The translations under genes and the position numbers were made by a program. Below the pieces are notes generated by a model that was given only the letters and a program-made list of their open reading frames with translations, was not told where the DNA came from and did not search any database. Below are positions 54,587 to 64,000 of a stretch of 64,000 nucleotides of DNA, one piece after another. The stretch is from assembly GCA_051294375.1 (NCBI GenBank), contig CM119265.1, positions 3,446,710 through 3,510,709 of the forward strand, written 5' to 3'. Position 1 is the first letter of the stretch, and every line of letters begins with the position of its first letter. Source of the stretch: Paraspadella gotoi (lineage: Eukaryota; Chaetognatha).

Positions 54587-55045
54587 CCACCATCCACCAT
54601 CCACCATCCACCCTCCCCCTTCCCCCTTTCCCCCTCAAACTCGTACACACATTTTTTTTTCAAACATCCATTTCGTTNNNNNNNNNNNNNNNNNNNNNNN
54701 NNNNNNNNNCCACACACCAAGGACGAGAGATCCATTGCTCACTCCCGCACCCTACTGGCACCATGCCCTAATGCCTGCTCTCACCTTTAATTGCTTTGCT
54801 CCCGACTTTGTCAACGCCCTTAAATCTATAACCTTCCAGGGTTCCGGTAAAGCATCTCCCAATGACGCTCACACGAACCTTCATCCACTTGTTTTTTTGT
54901 CAACCCAATCTCTCTGAGCAGCACTCTTGCACCACTTTTCGACCACGCATCCACGCATCCACCATTCCACCACTCCCCGCTTCCCCCTTTCCCCCTCAAC
55001 ACTCGTACAGCACATTTTTTTTAAAACATCCATTTCGTTTTAAGT
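54587..55045. repeat. Direct duplication flanking a small gap
   Basis: 54,590-54,677 and 54,950-55,039 share CCCCCTTTCCCCCTCAA, CTCGTACA and AAACATCCATTTCGTT in the same order. A 32-base gap (54,678-54,709) follows the first copy. It could be a real tandem duplication or an assembly artefact. Confidence 0.6.
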
Positions 55046-56560
55046 TGGAGTAAGAATTCGATTAAAGCGTCGGCGCTTTCGTCGTCGTCGTCGTCGTCGT
55101 AGTCGTCGTCGTCCTTTTTTATTTCTAAATTTTTTTTTATATTAAAAGCCGAGGAAAAGCGGATTATGAATTGGAAAATGGCGGGAAAAGTGGAAAAAAA
55201 CGACGACGACGACGACGACGACGACGACTAGAGTGACTATGATGATAAAAAATTCTAAATCTAGATCTAAATCTAAATCTTAATCCATATCCCAATCATA
55301 ATCTTAATCCTAATCTCGATTTTAATCTAAATCCATCCACACTCGTTTTCAATTCTCCATTTCAATTTAATTTCCGACATCTCTGCCTCTTAAATCTCGC
55401 TTTATGCTTTTCCAACTGAATTCGGATTTTAATCAAAGTTGCTTTTTTCCTCTTCACTTCCTCTTCGCAGAAACAGCAAACAAAATTCTCTCTATCTCTG
55501 CTCTCTCTCTCTCTCTCCGTCTCTCTCGGTCTCTCGTCGATCTCTACTCTCTCTCATCCATCATCTCGTCTTCTCTGCTCTCCTTCTCTCTCTCATCCTT
55601 TCGACAAAACCATCCTTTGGACCTTTTAAGTGTTCGCGGTAAAAATGGAAAAAAAGAACACTCCTCTTTCAACATCTTTCTCCCATTAATGTCTCTGCTC
55701 TCTCTTGGCGCGATCTCTTCCTCACTCTCTCTCTCAAATTTTTTCTTTAACATGAATTTTGTTTCACGTATTTTCTGACTCTCATCCGACATCTGTTATG
55801 TCTGCTATGTCTGTATATTCGTCTGGTTAACGAATCCATCTCCCTCTCATACCTCCCCGTCAACTTTCTCTTTCGATCATCCTTTTCTCTCTCTTCTCTC
55901 TCTCTCTCATCTCTCTCTCTCTGCTCTCTCTGCGTCTCTCCTTCTCGTACTTCTCTCTCGTAGCTCTCTTCTCTCTCTCCCCCTCCTTCCTCTGTCTGCT
56001 CGCGCTCCTCTCTCCCCACAGTGAGATTTATCGGCGCGCCAATGGTTTGATTGCGCCTTTCGCGCATCGTTCGACTGGCCAACGCAGCCACTGTGTACGA
56101 AGAGGAGGGAGGAGGAGGAGGAGGAGGAGGAGGAGGAGGAGATAAACAAGAGAAGAAAGGAAGAAGAAGAGGAGAGAGAGGGACAGTCTTCTCTTTTCCT
56201 CCTAATCCAGAATAAGGGGGGTGGCCACTCTGACCTTGATTTCTAATCATATCAAAGGCAAAAAATTGAAGGAAAACAACTTGAAACCGAATTAAATTTG
56301 GGGGGGGGGAGAGAGAGAGAGAGAGAGAGAACGAGGAGAGAGAGAGAAGAGAGAGACGAGATGAGACAGAGAGAGAACTTGGTGAATTCGTGACAAGAGC
56401 TAAGAGGGAAAAACTTTGAAACAGGGAATCAAGAACCTAACTAGAGATAGAGAGGAGAGACCGATTTGGAGTGACGAGAGCAGTGAGAGAGAGAGGAGAG
56501 AGAGAAGAAAGGAGAAGAGGGAGAGGATCGACGTGAATCCCCTCCGTTGTAATCTTTCCA
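55046..56560. other. Intergenic region with (GTC)n, (GAC)n and CT/GA-rich tracts
   Basis: (GTC)n at 55,078-55,112 and (GAC)n at 55,201-55,228 are inverted copies about 90 bases apart. CTAAATC-type motifs lie at 55,257-55,330, and CT- then GA-rich stretches follow to 56,520. No supported exon. Confidence 0.6.
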
Positions 56561-56989
56561 ATGTTATTTAATCGCACGTTGGATTCCTATTCGTGACGCT
56601 CGTCGTCCGTCGGCTCGTGATGGTTTTAAAATCGTGTTGGTTTTTCCTGTGAAAGACAACGTACAACAAAGCAACCGACGACCACGAAACCGACGAAGGC
56701 CTACTTCTACTTCTAATTTCATATGGAAAATCAAAAAAATCCTGTGAGAGAGAATAGAATTAAGGAACGGGGATCGGGAGAAAAGGAAGGAGAAAGGAAA
56801 GTCAGATGGTGGTAAATGATAATCGATGTAAATAGATAATCTATAAACTAATCCTATAAATATATCATTAGATAGGAAAAAAGAATAAAATAGAATAAAA
56901 AAGATTGCTCCAGGCAAATAGCAAAAAAGCAGAGATGAGAAATAGGATATAGTATCAAGACTTTGTTAGGAAACGTAAAGAGAAAATAA

Positions 56990-57215
56990 ATGGGGAACCG
57001 TACAAAAAACAAAAAAAAGACCCAGAAATCAAAATCAACAAATCGAATCAAGAATAAAAGGAAACTGAAAAAGAAAAAAAAAAAACCAAAGGGAAACTTT
57101 GTCCCGAACGCAGAGGAACGCAGAAAGATGGATTTTCCGTATAGCGGGCCCAGGAAACCTAAAACGGTGCGTCGGGCCGCGTCGTCGTCGGTCGCTCCAG
57201 TCGTCCGTCGATCAG
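56990..57215 (+). CDS. Candidate first exon of a basic protein (weak)
   Basis: ATG in good context (AAATGGG) opens a Lys/Arg-rich stretch, then GNFVPNAEERRKMDFPYSG, then PRKPKTVRRAASSSVAPVV, up to a GTGCAC donor-like site in phase 1. The middle is GC-rich and protein-like. No downstream exon joined in phase. Confidence 0.3.
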
Positions 57216-57555
57216 GTGCACGCTAGATTATATCCCCTATCCGTGGTTTGGAAACGATTTTGATATTTACGAGACTGGAACTGAATGTTGGGGTTTTGAT
57301 GGCAAGGCATCGCTGGTTTCATTCATGGAGTTGTCCGCATCGGGTCGGTTCTTCAGTACATTTCAAGTGTCAGAGAGATTAGTGTAGCGGCATTTTTGAC
57401 CAGGAAAATAAATGCGACGCACGAATACGTAAACGGCGCAAAAGTTTCATTCACTGGTAATTTTTGTGTTGGAGAAAAACACAAAAAACAGAATCTAAAA
57501 AAAGGATTGAAGCGTCGAAAAGTTAGATCCGGAAGTAAGAGGGAAGGAGGAAAGA

Positions 57556-57712
57556 CTGACTGACTCACGGATAAGTTGAATGATAGACTGACTCACGGAC
57601 ATTTTGAATGATAGACTGACTCATGGACAGGTTGAATGATAGACTGACTCACGGACAAGTTGAATGATAGACTGACTCACGGACAGGTTGAATGATAGAC
57701 TGACTCACGGAC
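57556..57712. repeat. 28-bp minisatellite, about six copies
   Basis: The unit GACTGACTCACGGACAGGTT plus GAATGATA repeats head to tail with few changes. It is next to the tRNA-Asp-like sequence. Confidence 0.85.
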
Positions 57713-57738
57713 TGGAATATATTGTAAAGAATGCGAAA

Positions 57739-57810
57739 CTCACCGGCAGGGAATCGAACCCAAGTATCTCGCGTAACAGGCGAGGATACTCACCACTATA
57801 CTACCGATGA
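57739..57810 (-). tRNA. tRNA-Asp-like sequence with Asn (GTT) anticodon; possibly a pseudogene or SINE head
   Basis: The 72-nt minus-strand sequence folds as a cloverleaf. The acceptor stem TCATCGG/CCGGTGA has seven pairs (one G-T) with discriminator G. The D-arm is TAGTATAGTGGTGAGTA and the anticodon stem is CTCGC/GCGAG with loop CTGTTAC. The variable loop has 4 nt, and the T-arm loop TTCGATT has a stem with one mismatch and one wobble. Both internal promoter boxes are present (TAGTATAGTGG and GGTTCGATTCC). The body is that of eukaryotic tRNA-Asp, yet the anticodon reads GTT (Asn) instead of GTC. The T run just downstream is only three bases, so termination would be weak. A 28-bp minisatellite begins 26 bases past its 3' end. 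It may be a decayed tRNA gene or a tRNA-derived repeat. Confidence 0.6.
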
Positions 57811-58289
57811 TATAAGATTATTTTCAGTTTATACGTTATTTAATTTACGATTTTGTAGCGAATCGAGCAGGGGAAGATTGCTTTATCTCGTTCTGTATAT
57901 TTACAAAAGTATCAAAAAATATTCTGGAAAATACTATCCGATTTCTATCAGTTGGCGAAACTTGGTATTTGGTTCTAAATTAAGTCCAACTTCTTTGAAG
58001 AAAATAAGTGTATACATATACAACATATACAGGGCTCGTCCGGGATATTTACTCGTGATCTCTCGCACATTAAGCGAGAATCATAACCCTAGACCAAGGA
58101 GCGAGAAACGACGTAAAAACAAACATTTTTACGATGAGAACCTTTGCGGCTAAAAAAAAACAAAAAAAAAAAAAAAACAAGATATCCCGTAACAAGATTT
58201 GAAATCCACTCGCGAAGGAAAACGTAAAAAGGTTTTGTTTCTTATCGGGAAAACAGAAGAAGCAGAAGCTTCTCTTGGCTTCATCATTT

Positions 58290-58292
58290 CTT

Positions 58293-58348
<56 letters not shown>

Positions 58349-59074
58349 CTCTCTACTCTCCTCTCTCTCCTCTCTCTCTCTCTCTTCTCTCACTCTCTCT
58401 CTCTTCTCCCGATAAATATTTTTTTCCAACATTTTTTTTTCCGGAACAAATCGAAAACCAGAAAGCAGCGGTCGATGCAAATGGAGTCCTGACGTAGAAA
58501 TAGGGAGGAAAGAGAGCAAAAGGGAGGAAAGGAAAGGGAGCGAGAGAAAAGTCGAGGAAAAGAACAACGCCAGGCAACGAGGAAAGGGAGCGAGAAGAAA
58601 AGAGTGGAAAAGGGAAAGGGAGGAGAAGAAAAGGTAGGAGCGCTTAGTGAATGGAAAAGGAAAAGTGAGTGAGAGTAAAATGGGTAATGAAGAATATGGA
58701 TAAAGGAGGAGACGTAATGAATTAAGGGAGGAAAGGAAAAGAGAGGAGATAGAAGAGGAGAAGAAAAGGAGGAAAAGGAAGAATGGAGGAAATAGAAACA
58801 GAGAGGAGAAGAAAAGGAAGGAAAAAGGAAAGGAGGGAGGAAAGAAAAGGAAAGGGGAAGAAGAGGTATAAAGGGAGGAAGAGAAAAAGGAAAGAAAAAG
58901 AAAGAAAAGTATGATCGTAGAGAAGAGGAAATTGAGAAGAGAAGAGAATGAGGAAAGAGATAAGAGAAGAAAGAGAAAGAGAATGCAGAAGAGAAGGAAA
59001 GAACAATAACTGAAGAGAAGAGAAGAGAGAGAAAGAGAAAAGAGAGACAGAATCTCTTCTCTGCTGGGGTGGGG
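58290..59074. repeat. (CT)n then a 570-base polypurine tract
   Basis: CT dinucleotides at 58,290-58,400. From about 58,500 to 59,070 the plus strand is almost all A and G, ending at a 25-base gap (59,075-59,099). Confidence 0.85.
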
Positions 59075-59348
59075 NNNNNNNNNNNNNNNNNNNNNNNNNA
59101 TCAAAAGTTTCGGAACCGGAAAAGAAAAAAAATCTTTCAAATCTTACTTGAACAGTGTAGATAGCCTATCATTAAAGCCGAGGGCAATAGCTTGACCACT
59201 TCTCTCGGTCACTCGGAGTTTAAATTTGTCAAATGAGTTCTGTTTGCTGAGGAAAAATAAAATTTTTTTTTATTTATTTTCATTCATTCAATTCATTCAT
59301 TCATTCATTCATTCATTCATTCATTCATTCATTCATCTATTTTCCAGA

Positions 59349-59640
59349 CGTACGACGCGACCACGCAAGAAGATGACGTCGACCTCCGCCCTCTCCCCTT
59401 TTCCTCTTTCTTCTTCCTCCCTCCCTATTCTCCTCCCCTCTTCTTCTCCGCGCGAACCCCCCCAACTTCCCCGTCAGACGCCGCAGATGCCGTCCTCAGG
59501 CCTTCGACCGCCGCTTGGAAACGCCTCGCCTCAAGCGGCCTGAGGCGGTGCGACGCCTCCGCCTCATTTCTCAGAAATGAACTTCGCCGCATTTTCTTCG
59601 CGGATTTCGAGGGGAGGAAAGAGAACATGAGAAACGGGAG
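59349..59640 (+). CDS. Candidate GC-rich exon (weak, frame unresolved)
   Basis: It is bounded by an acceptor (ATCTATTTTCCAG) and a GTAGGG donor. One frame reads TYDATTQEDDVDLRPLPFSS through to NELRRIFFADFEGRKENM without a stop; a second is open for most of it. A pyrimidine run in the middle might be a small intron. I do not recognise it. Confidence 0.3.
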
Positions 59641-59989
59641 GTAGGGGAACAATTTCGGAGGTGAGTTATAGCGGTGAGGGCGATGGTCGGTAGGATGTCG
59701 GCCCCCAATGTAAAATGCCCGAATTTAATTATTTTAAGGGGAGAAAGTTAAAAAAGGGACCAGGCTGTCATTAATTAGTATTTGAAAGAAACTCAAGAGA
59801 AGCTCTTGGCCCCCTTAAGCGGCGATGATGGTATGATGATGATGATCGATGATGATGATGATGATGATGATGAGGAAAGCAAGACAGGAGGAGGGGGCTG
59901 CCAAGCAAGGAGAGAAGAGAAGCGAGACGATCAAAACTGCGACATACATTCCACTCTTATCCTTTCCAATTAAGTTTTCACTCCAAATC

Positions 59990-60349
59990 CGGACGCCGAC
60001 GACTGCCCCGCTTCCTCTTGCGTTCGCCTCCGCCCGCGGCGCCCTCCTCGTCAATCTCTTTCTTCTGCCGTCGCTCGCCGACGGCCTGGTTTTTGACGAA
60101 GAGACGCCGTCAAGCCATCATCGCGGAATCCGACAGACGCCGATCTCGTCCAATCCGGCGCCCTTTGATCGATGCGCTACAAAGTCTGTCGCGGCCGGCG
60201 TGGTCGCGGGCGCCACCGACTCTCGCAGAGGATCTCCGCAGATTCGTCTTGAAGGCGATTCTCTGTCGACGACGGTCGTCGCAGCCGGAGAGGGGCACTG
60301 TGTGAGAATTAGGTGCGTGCGGAGAGCTTCTCTATGGCCTTCGCCTCTT

Positions 60350-60407
<58 letters not shown>

Positions 60408-60534
60408 ACTTATCATTTCTCCCTCCCCAGATGGAACCCCGAAGCTAATTGCAAGACTACGGAGCCGCCGCCTGAGAAAAGGAAGAGGAGGAGAGAAGGA
60501 GGCGAAGAATTAAGCCAAGAGGGAAAAGAAGATA
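59990..60534 (+). CDS. Candidate GC-rich exons with shared reading phase (weak)
   Basis: 59,990-60,312 is GC-rich and open in two frames. At 60,312 a GTGCGT donor in phase 2 can join an acceptor CCCTCCCCAG at 60,430, giving GEGHCVRIRWNPEANCKTTE, then a Lys/Arg/Glu-rich tail and a stop near 60,534. The intron holds (CT)n. The 5' limit is unclear and the family unknown. Confidence 0.3.
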
Positions 60535-60902
60535 GATAGAGAGGAGACAGAGAAGAGATAGAGAGGGAGTCTTTCGTTTCTCAGAGAGAGAGTCGCCTCG
60601 ACATTTTCTCTCTTCGCTTTGGATCGAACGCGAAAAAGAACTTACCCGTTGTAGAGGGTAAGGTGGTGGCTGGGATGCAGAGCGATGCGAGTTGGGGTGT
60701 TAGGGCCTACGCGACCCACGAGCATGTTCAGATCGGATCCTGTCATCCTTTAAGCCAGAACCTTGATACCCAAGGGATTGACCAGCCGCGAAACGTTCGC
60801 TTTTGAGGACGAGATGATATTAGCAAACAGTTTTATAAAAAAAATTCGCGAAAAAATAACTAAATGAGGATTTGTAATGAATTCTAATTGAATTATTGAC
60901 AG

Positions 60903-61071
60903 CTCTGACGACGACGACGACTCTTCCTCGTCCTCGATTTCGTCTTCCTCAACGCCATCAACCGGACTCATCAAAAATTTGTCGCTCGTACGTCTTCGAC
61001 CCAAACTTTTCAATCGCATCCGTTTTGTTGGACGACGACGAGACGCCGATTCGAACTTCGCGCCCGTTTCG
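60903..61071 (+). CDS. Candidate internal exon (weak)
   Basis: Between AG at 60,901-60,902 and a GTGAGG donor the frame reads a short acidic/Ser run, then STPSTGLIKNLSLVRLRPKL and FNRIRFVGRRRDADSNFAPV. The sequence after the Ser run is complex and protein-like. Confidence 0.35.
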
Positions 61072-61159
61072 GTGAGGAAAACAAGCTTTTCTTTTCTTTT
61101 TGTAAGACCTCCTAAATTTTAATAGAGACACCATGCTTATGGCTATATACATATCTATG

Positions 61160-61320
61160 CGTGGACTAAAATCACCAACCGTTCATCAGCGGGCCGGAGG
61201 CCTTGCCACTTAAGAAGGGACGCGGGCGCTAACTCCGCCCTGTAACACATCCTGGTGCTTACTCATACTGATGTCCGAAGCCTCAGGGACTGAGCTATAT
61301 ATATGCGACAGCGGTGTGCT
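61160..61320 (+). repeat. tRNA-like dispersed repeat, family S2
   Basis: It begins GTGGACTAAAATCACCAACC, then GTTCATCAGCGGGCCGGAGG, and lacks part of the middle seen in the 13.4 kb copy. Confidence 0.5.
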
Positions 61321-62002
61321 GTAGTCAACTAAACCCTTACGACCATCATTTTCAAAGTTTCCACCAAGTTTATATTACAACTCATTGTGAGGCATAATAG
61401 GTTGTGCACTCAGTGGGCGTTGTGAGTCCTCCCATACTATCACGTATCTTCTCTAGCCCTGAGCAGCCAATGGACAAGGGAGACAGAGACACAAAGAAAA
61501 TATCTCAGAGACAAAAGAGACAGATACTATTAAGGTGTACAAAAGATAAAGTATACGACGTAGAATCCGAATGAATCAAAATGAAAATGAATGGAATCAA
61601 CCAGAATTGCAGATTCTTTTTTCCAACGGAAACGAAATCATGATGCGAGTTTGAATCCCCTAGGGTGAGGTTTTCTTTATTCCAACTTCAAAGCCGCTGC
61701 GCCTCACCCTCTCTCGGTCCCTCGTCGTCGGCGTCGTCGTCGTCGTCGTCGTCGTCGACGTTATCGTCGTTTTATTATCACTAACCATAACACTATCACA
61801 CTATCACTAACAACTTAAACCACCAAAGCCTGTCCAAAGTCAGGGGCAAGCTTATTTATTAAATGAATGGATAAGTTTTCTATTGGTTGTACCAATTTCA
61901 TAGTCCTCGTTGTTACATTTAATCTATTCCATTGTACCTTCTTCACTTTATCTAAACAAATTTGTCATCAGCCTGAGATCACATCATTACGTCACATGTA
62001 CC

Positions 62003-62042
<40 letters not shown>

Positions 62043-64000
62043 TCCTCTTTACATCAATTATTCATTTCCTTTCGTCTTTTGATTTTATGTCTGTTGCTGT
62101 TTCATCGTCGTCGTCGCCATCGTCGTCGTCGTCGTCGCCATCGTCGTCGTCGATGAATCTTTGAGTCCTTGGAGTTTTACAATCGGAGAATCGGTTCTCG
62201 AAAGTCGAAAGGCGAGAACGAATTAAAGTTGAATGAAGGATGGAAGGAAAGGGTGAATCAGTGAATGAAAGAATGAAAAGCGAAAATCGAAGAATGAACG
62301 AACGAAGGAAGAAATTTAAAAAAAAGGATAAACGTAGGAATGAATTAGAGTAGATGTAGAAATGGTATATGCTTGAATCCATTATTGAATGAATGAATTG
62401 AAGAACAAATTAGGAAATGAATGAATGAATGAATGAATGAATGAATGAATGAATGAATGAATGAATGAATTCACAGGTGAAAGAGAAGAAGCTTTGAAAT
62501 CGCGAGAGCTCGAGTCGTGAAAAGTTTACAATCTTTTCGGTGACCGACTGATCCTCCTTTTCTTCTTTTCTTCCTCCTCCTCCTTCTCCTCCTTCTCTTC
62601 CTCCTTCTCCTCCTCCTCCGCCACTGGCACTGCTTTAATTTCTAATCACGCCGACGCTGCTTCCACCACTTTGCCAGTTTAAAGTCTCCCTCGGGGAGAA
62701 AGAGGGTGGAAAGAAGGTGGAGGCAGGGTGGAAAGAGGGTGGAAAGAGGGTGGAGAGAGGGGGAAAAAGAGGGTGGAAAGGGAGAGTGAAAGAGGAGAAA
62801 GAAGGAGGAAAGAAAAGAATAAATTTGGAAGAGAAATTGAAGTAAATCGTTTAATTTTAAACATACTTTTGAGAATATTGAATACAAATTTATTAAAACT
62901 ATAAATATTTAATTTTTTATATATTAGATAAACAATATATAAAAATATATTGAAATTAAAAAAGTGTAAGAGAGAGAAATAATTGAAAAAGAAAAGTTGG
63001 GGAAAAGAAACAGAGTTGAATTCGTTATCGGATTAGACTGAAAATGAAGTTAGGGAAGGAGAATAGATAGGAGAAACAAAAGAAAAGAAAAAAGAAAAGA
63101 AAAAAGAAAAGAAAAAAGAAAGGAAAGGAAAGAAGAAAACAAGAAAAGAGAAAAGAAAAGAAAAAAAGAAAAGAAAAGAAGAAAAGAAAAAAGAAAAAAA
63201 AGAAGAAAAGAAAAGAAAAAAAGAAAAAAAAAGAAGAAAAGAAAAGAAAAACGTAAAGAAAAGAGGAAAATGGGAAAGAGAAGAGTGGGCGTGAACTTCT
63301 CTCTTCACGTCGCGGAATTTTCACGATTTTTCGTCCCCCAAATCGGGTTTTCGTCGTAGTCATCGTCGTCGTCGTTTTCGTCGTCGTTTTCGTCGTCGTC
63401 ATCGTCGTCGTTTTCGTCGTCGTTTTCGTCGACATTGTATTTGACGTCGCCATTGACAAAGTCATCTTAGCAATGTTTATTTAATGTTTTTATTTTTTAG
63501 CTTTTCTTCGGTTTTTGCTACATACATACTTAGCTACATTTTAATGACTCGTTTAGCTTTTTCCTTCATTCTTGTCATTCATTCGATCACATCCTCGTTT
63601 CTGTCAGTAGCTCCTCTGTAATCATTGTCAATATTGTCATCATCGTCATTAACGCCTCTTGTCATTGTTGTCATTCTTATTCGTCGTCGTCGTTGTCGTC
63701 GTCGTTGTCGTCGTCGTCGTCGTCCTCTAAATTTTTCGCATTTGAAGAAGAGAGAAAAAGGATTTCACGTGAATGAAGGCGGAGGCAGATGTGAATGAAG
63801 TCCCGAGGGAGGGGAGGAGGAGGAGGAGGAGGAGGAGGAGGAGGAGGAGGAAGAGGAGGACTGAGAATGGAGAATCTGTGTTGGATATTTGGGAAAAAAG
63901 CTGAGAAAGAAGAAAAGAGAAGAGATAAAAAAGAAAGAAAAGTTTATTGATTTATTTATTGATTGATTGATTGAGTGAGTCAGGTAAGATGATTAATAGA
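61320..64000. other. Right end: microsatellites, no supported gene
   Basis: (GTC)n at 61,730-61,757, 62,007-62,041, 62,107-62,155, 63,352-63,430 and 63,680-63,725; (GAAT)n at 62,415-62,468; a polypurine tract at 63,060-63,285; (GGA)n at 63,818-63,862; and the S4 repeat. Open frames are low-complexity. Confidence 0.7.
61795..61905 (-). repeat. Dispersed repeat, family S4, short form
   Basis: On the minus strand it reads ATGAAATTGGTACAACCAAT, then AATAAATAAGCTTGCCCCTG, then GACTTTGGACAGGCTTTGG. This is the least diverged copy. Confidence 0.6.

Noticed and set aside
53575-54771. A 398-codon open frame
   Set aside because: Two thirds of it is assembly gap (N), which cannot contain a stop by definition.
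56020-56100. tRNA-like minus-strand sequence GTGGCTGCGTTGGCCAGTCG
   Set aside because: It has an A-box-like stretch but no matching B-box at the right distance and no cloverleaf.

Overview
The window is eukaryotic and almost certainly from an invertebrate animal. Coding sequence is broken into short exons with GT/AG introns. It includes a GFI1/Senseless-type six-zinc-finger repressor, a receptor tyrosine phosphatase with C-type lectin and fibronectin III ectodomains, and a family-10 fucosyltransferase, a set typical of metazoans. The background is AT-rich and exons are GC-rich. It is saturated with microsatellites ((AG)n, (ATTT)n, (ATCT)n, (AAAG)n, (GTC)n), long one-strand purine or pyrimidine tracts, tRNA-derived SINE-like repeats and small inverted-repeat transposons. 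I cannot name the phylum from this window alone.

Layout. 1-3,600: repeats and one ambiguous GC-rich open stretch. 3,609-11,147 (minus): a 16-exon gene for a secreted, helix-rich protein of about 789 residues that I do not recognise. 11,148-13,006: a 1.9 kb head-to-head intergenic gap that probably holds both promoters. 13,007-18,149 (plus): a complete 7-exon alpha-1,3-fucosyltransferase (about 411 residues). Its introns carry a nested SINE, a 68-bp minisatellite and a complete 1.19 kb hAT-type element with a perfect 8-bp target duplication. 18,150-26,034: gene-poor, dominated by (CT)n/(GA)n and polypyrimidine tracts. 26,035-36,321 (plus): a complete 19-exon receptor tyrosine phosphatase (about 1,858 residues). 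36,322-45,837: mostly repeats, including an exact 80-bp tandem array, with a few weak candidate exons near 41.5-44.5 kb. 45,838-51,153 (minus): a GFI1-like gene whose first exon is not visible (gaps lie upstream) and which has an unusual C-terminal extension. 51,154-64,000: low-complexity DNA, four assembly gaps, a tRNA-Asp-like sequence with an Asn anticodon, and a few charged, GC-rich candidate exons.

The four main genes are unrelated in function and form no operon or pathway. For each, the exon model was joined by eye at canonical splice sites. For the three complete models the joined length divides exactly by three, which is good internal support. Boundaries of dispersed repeats are approximate. 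Statements about novelty are inference, because no database could be searched.
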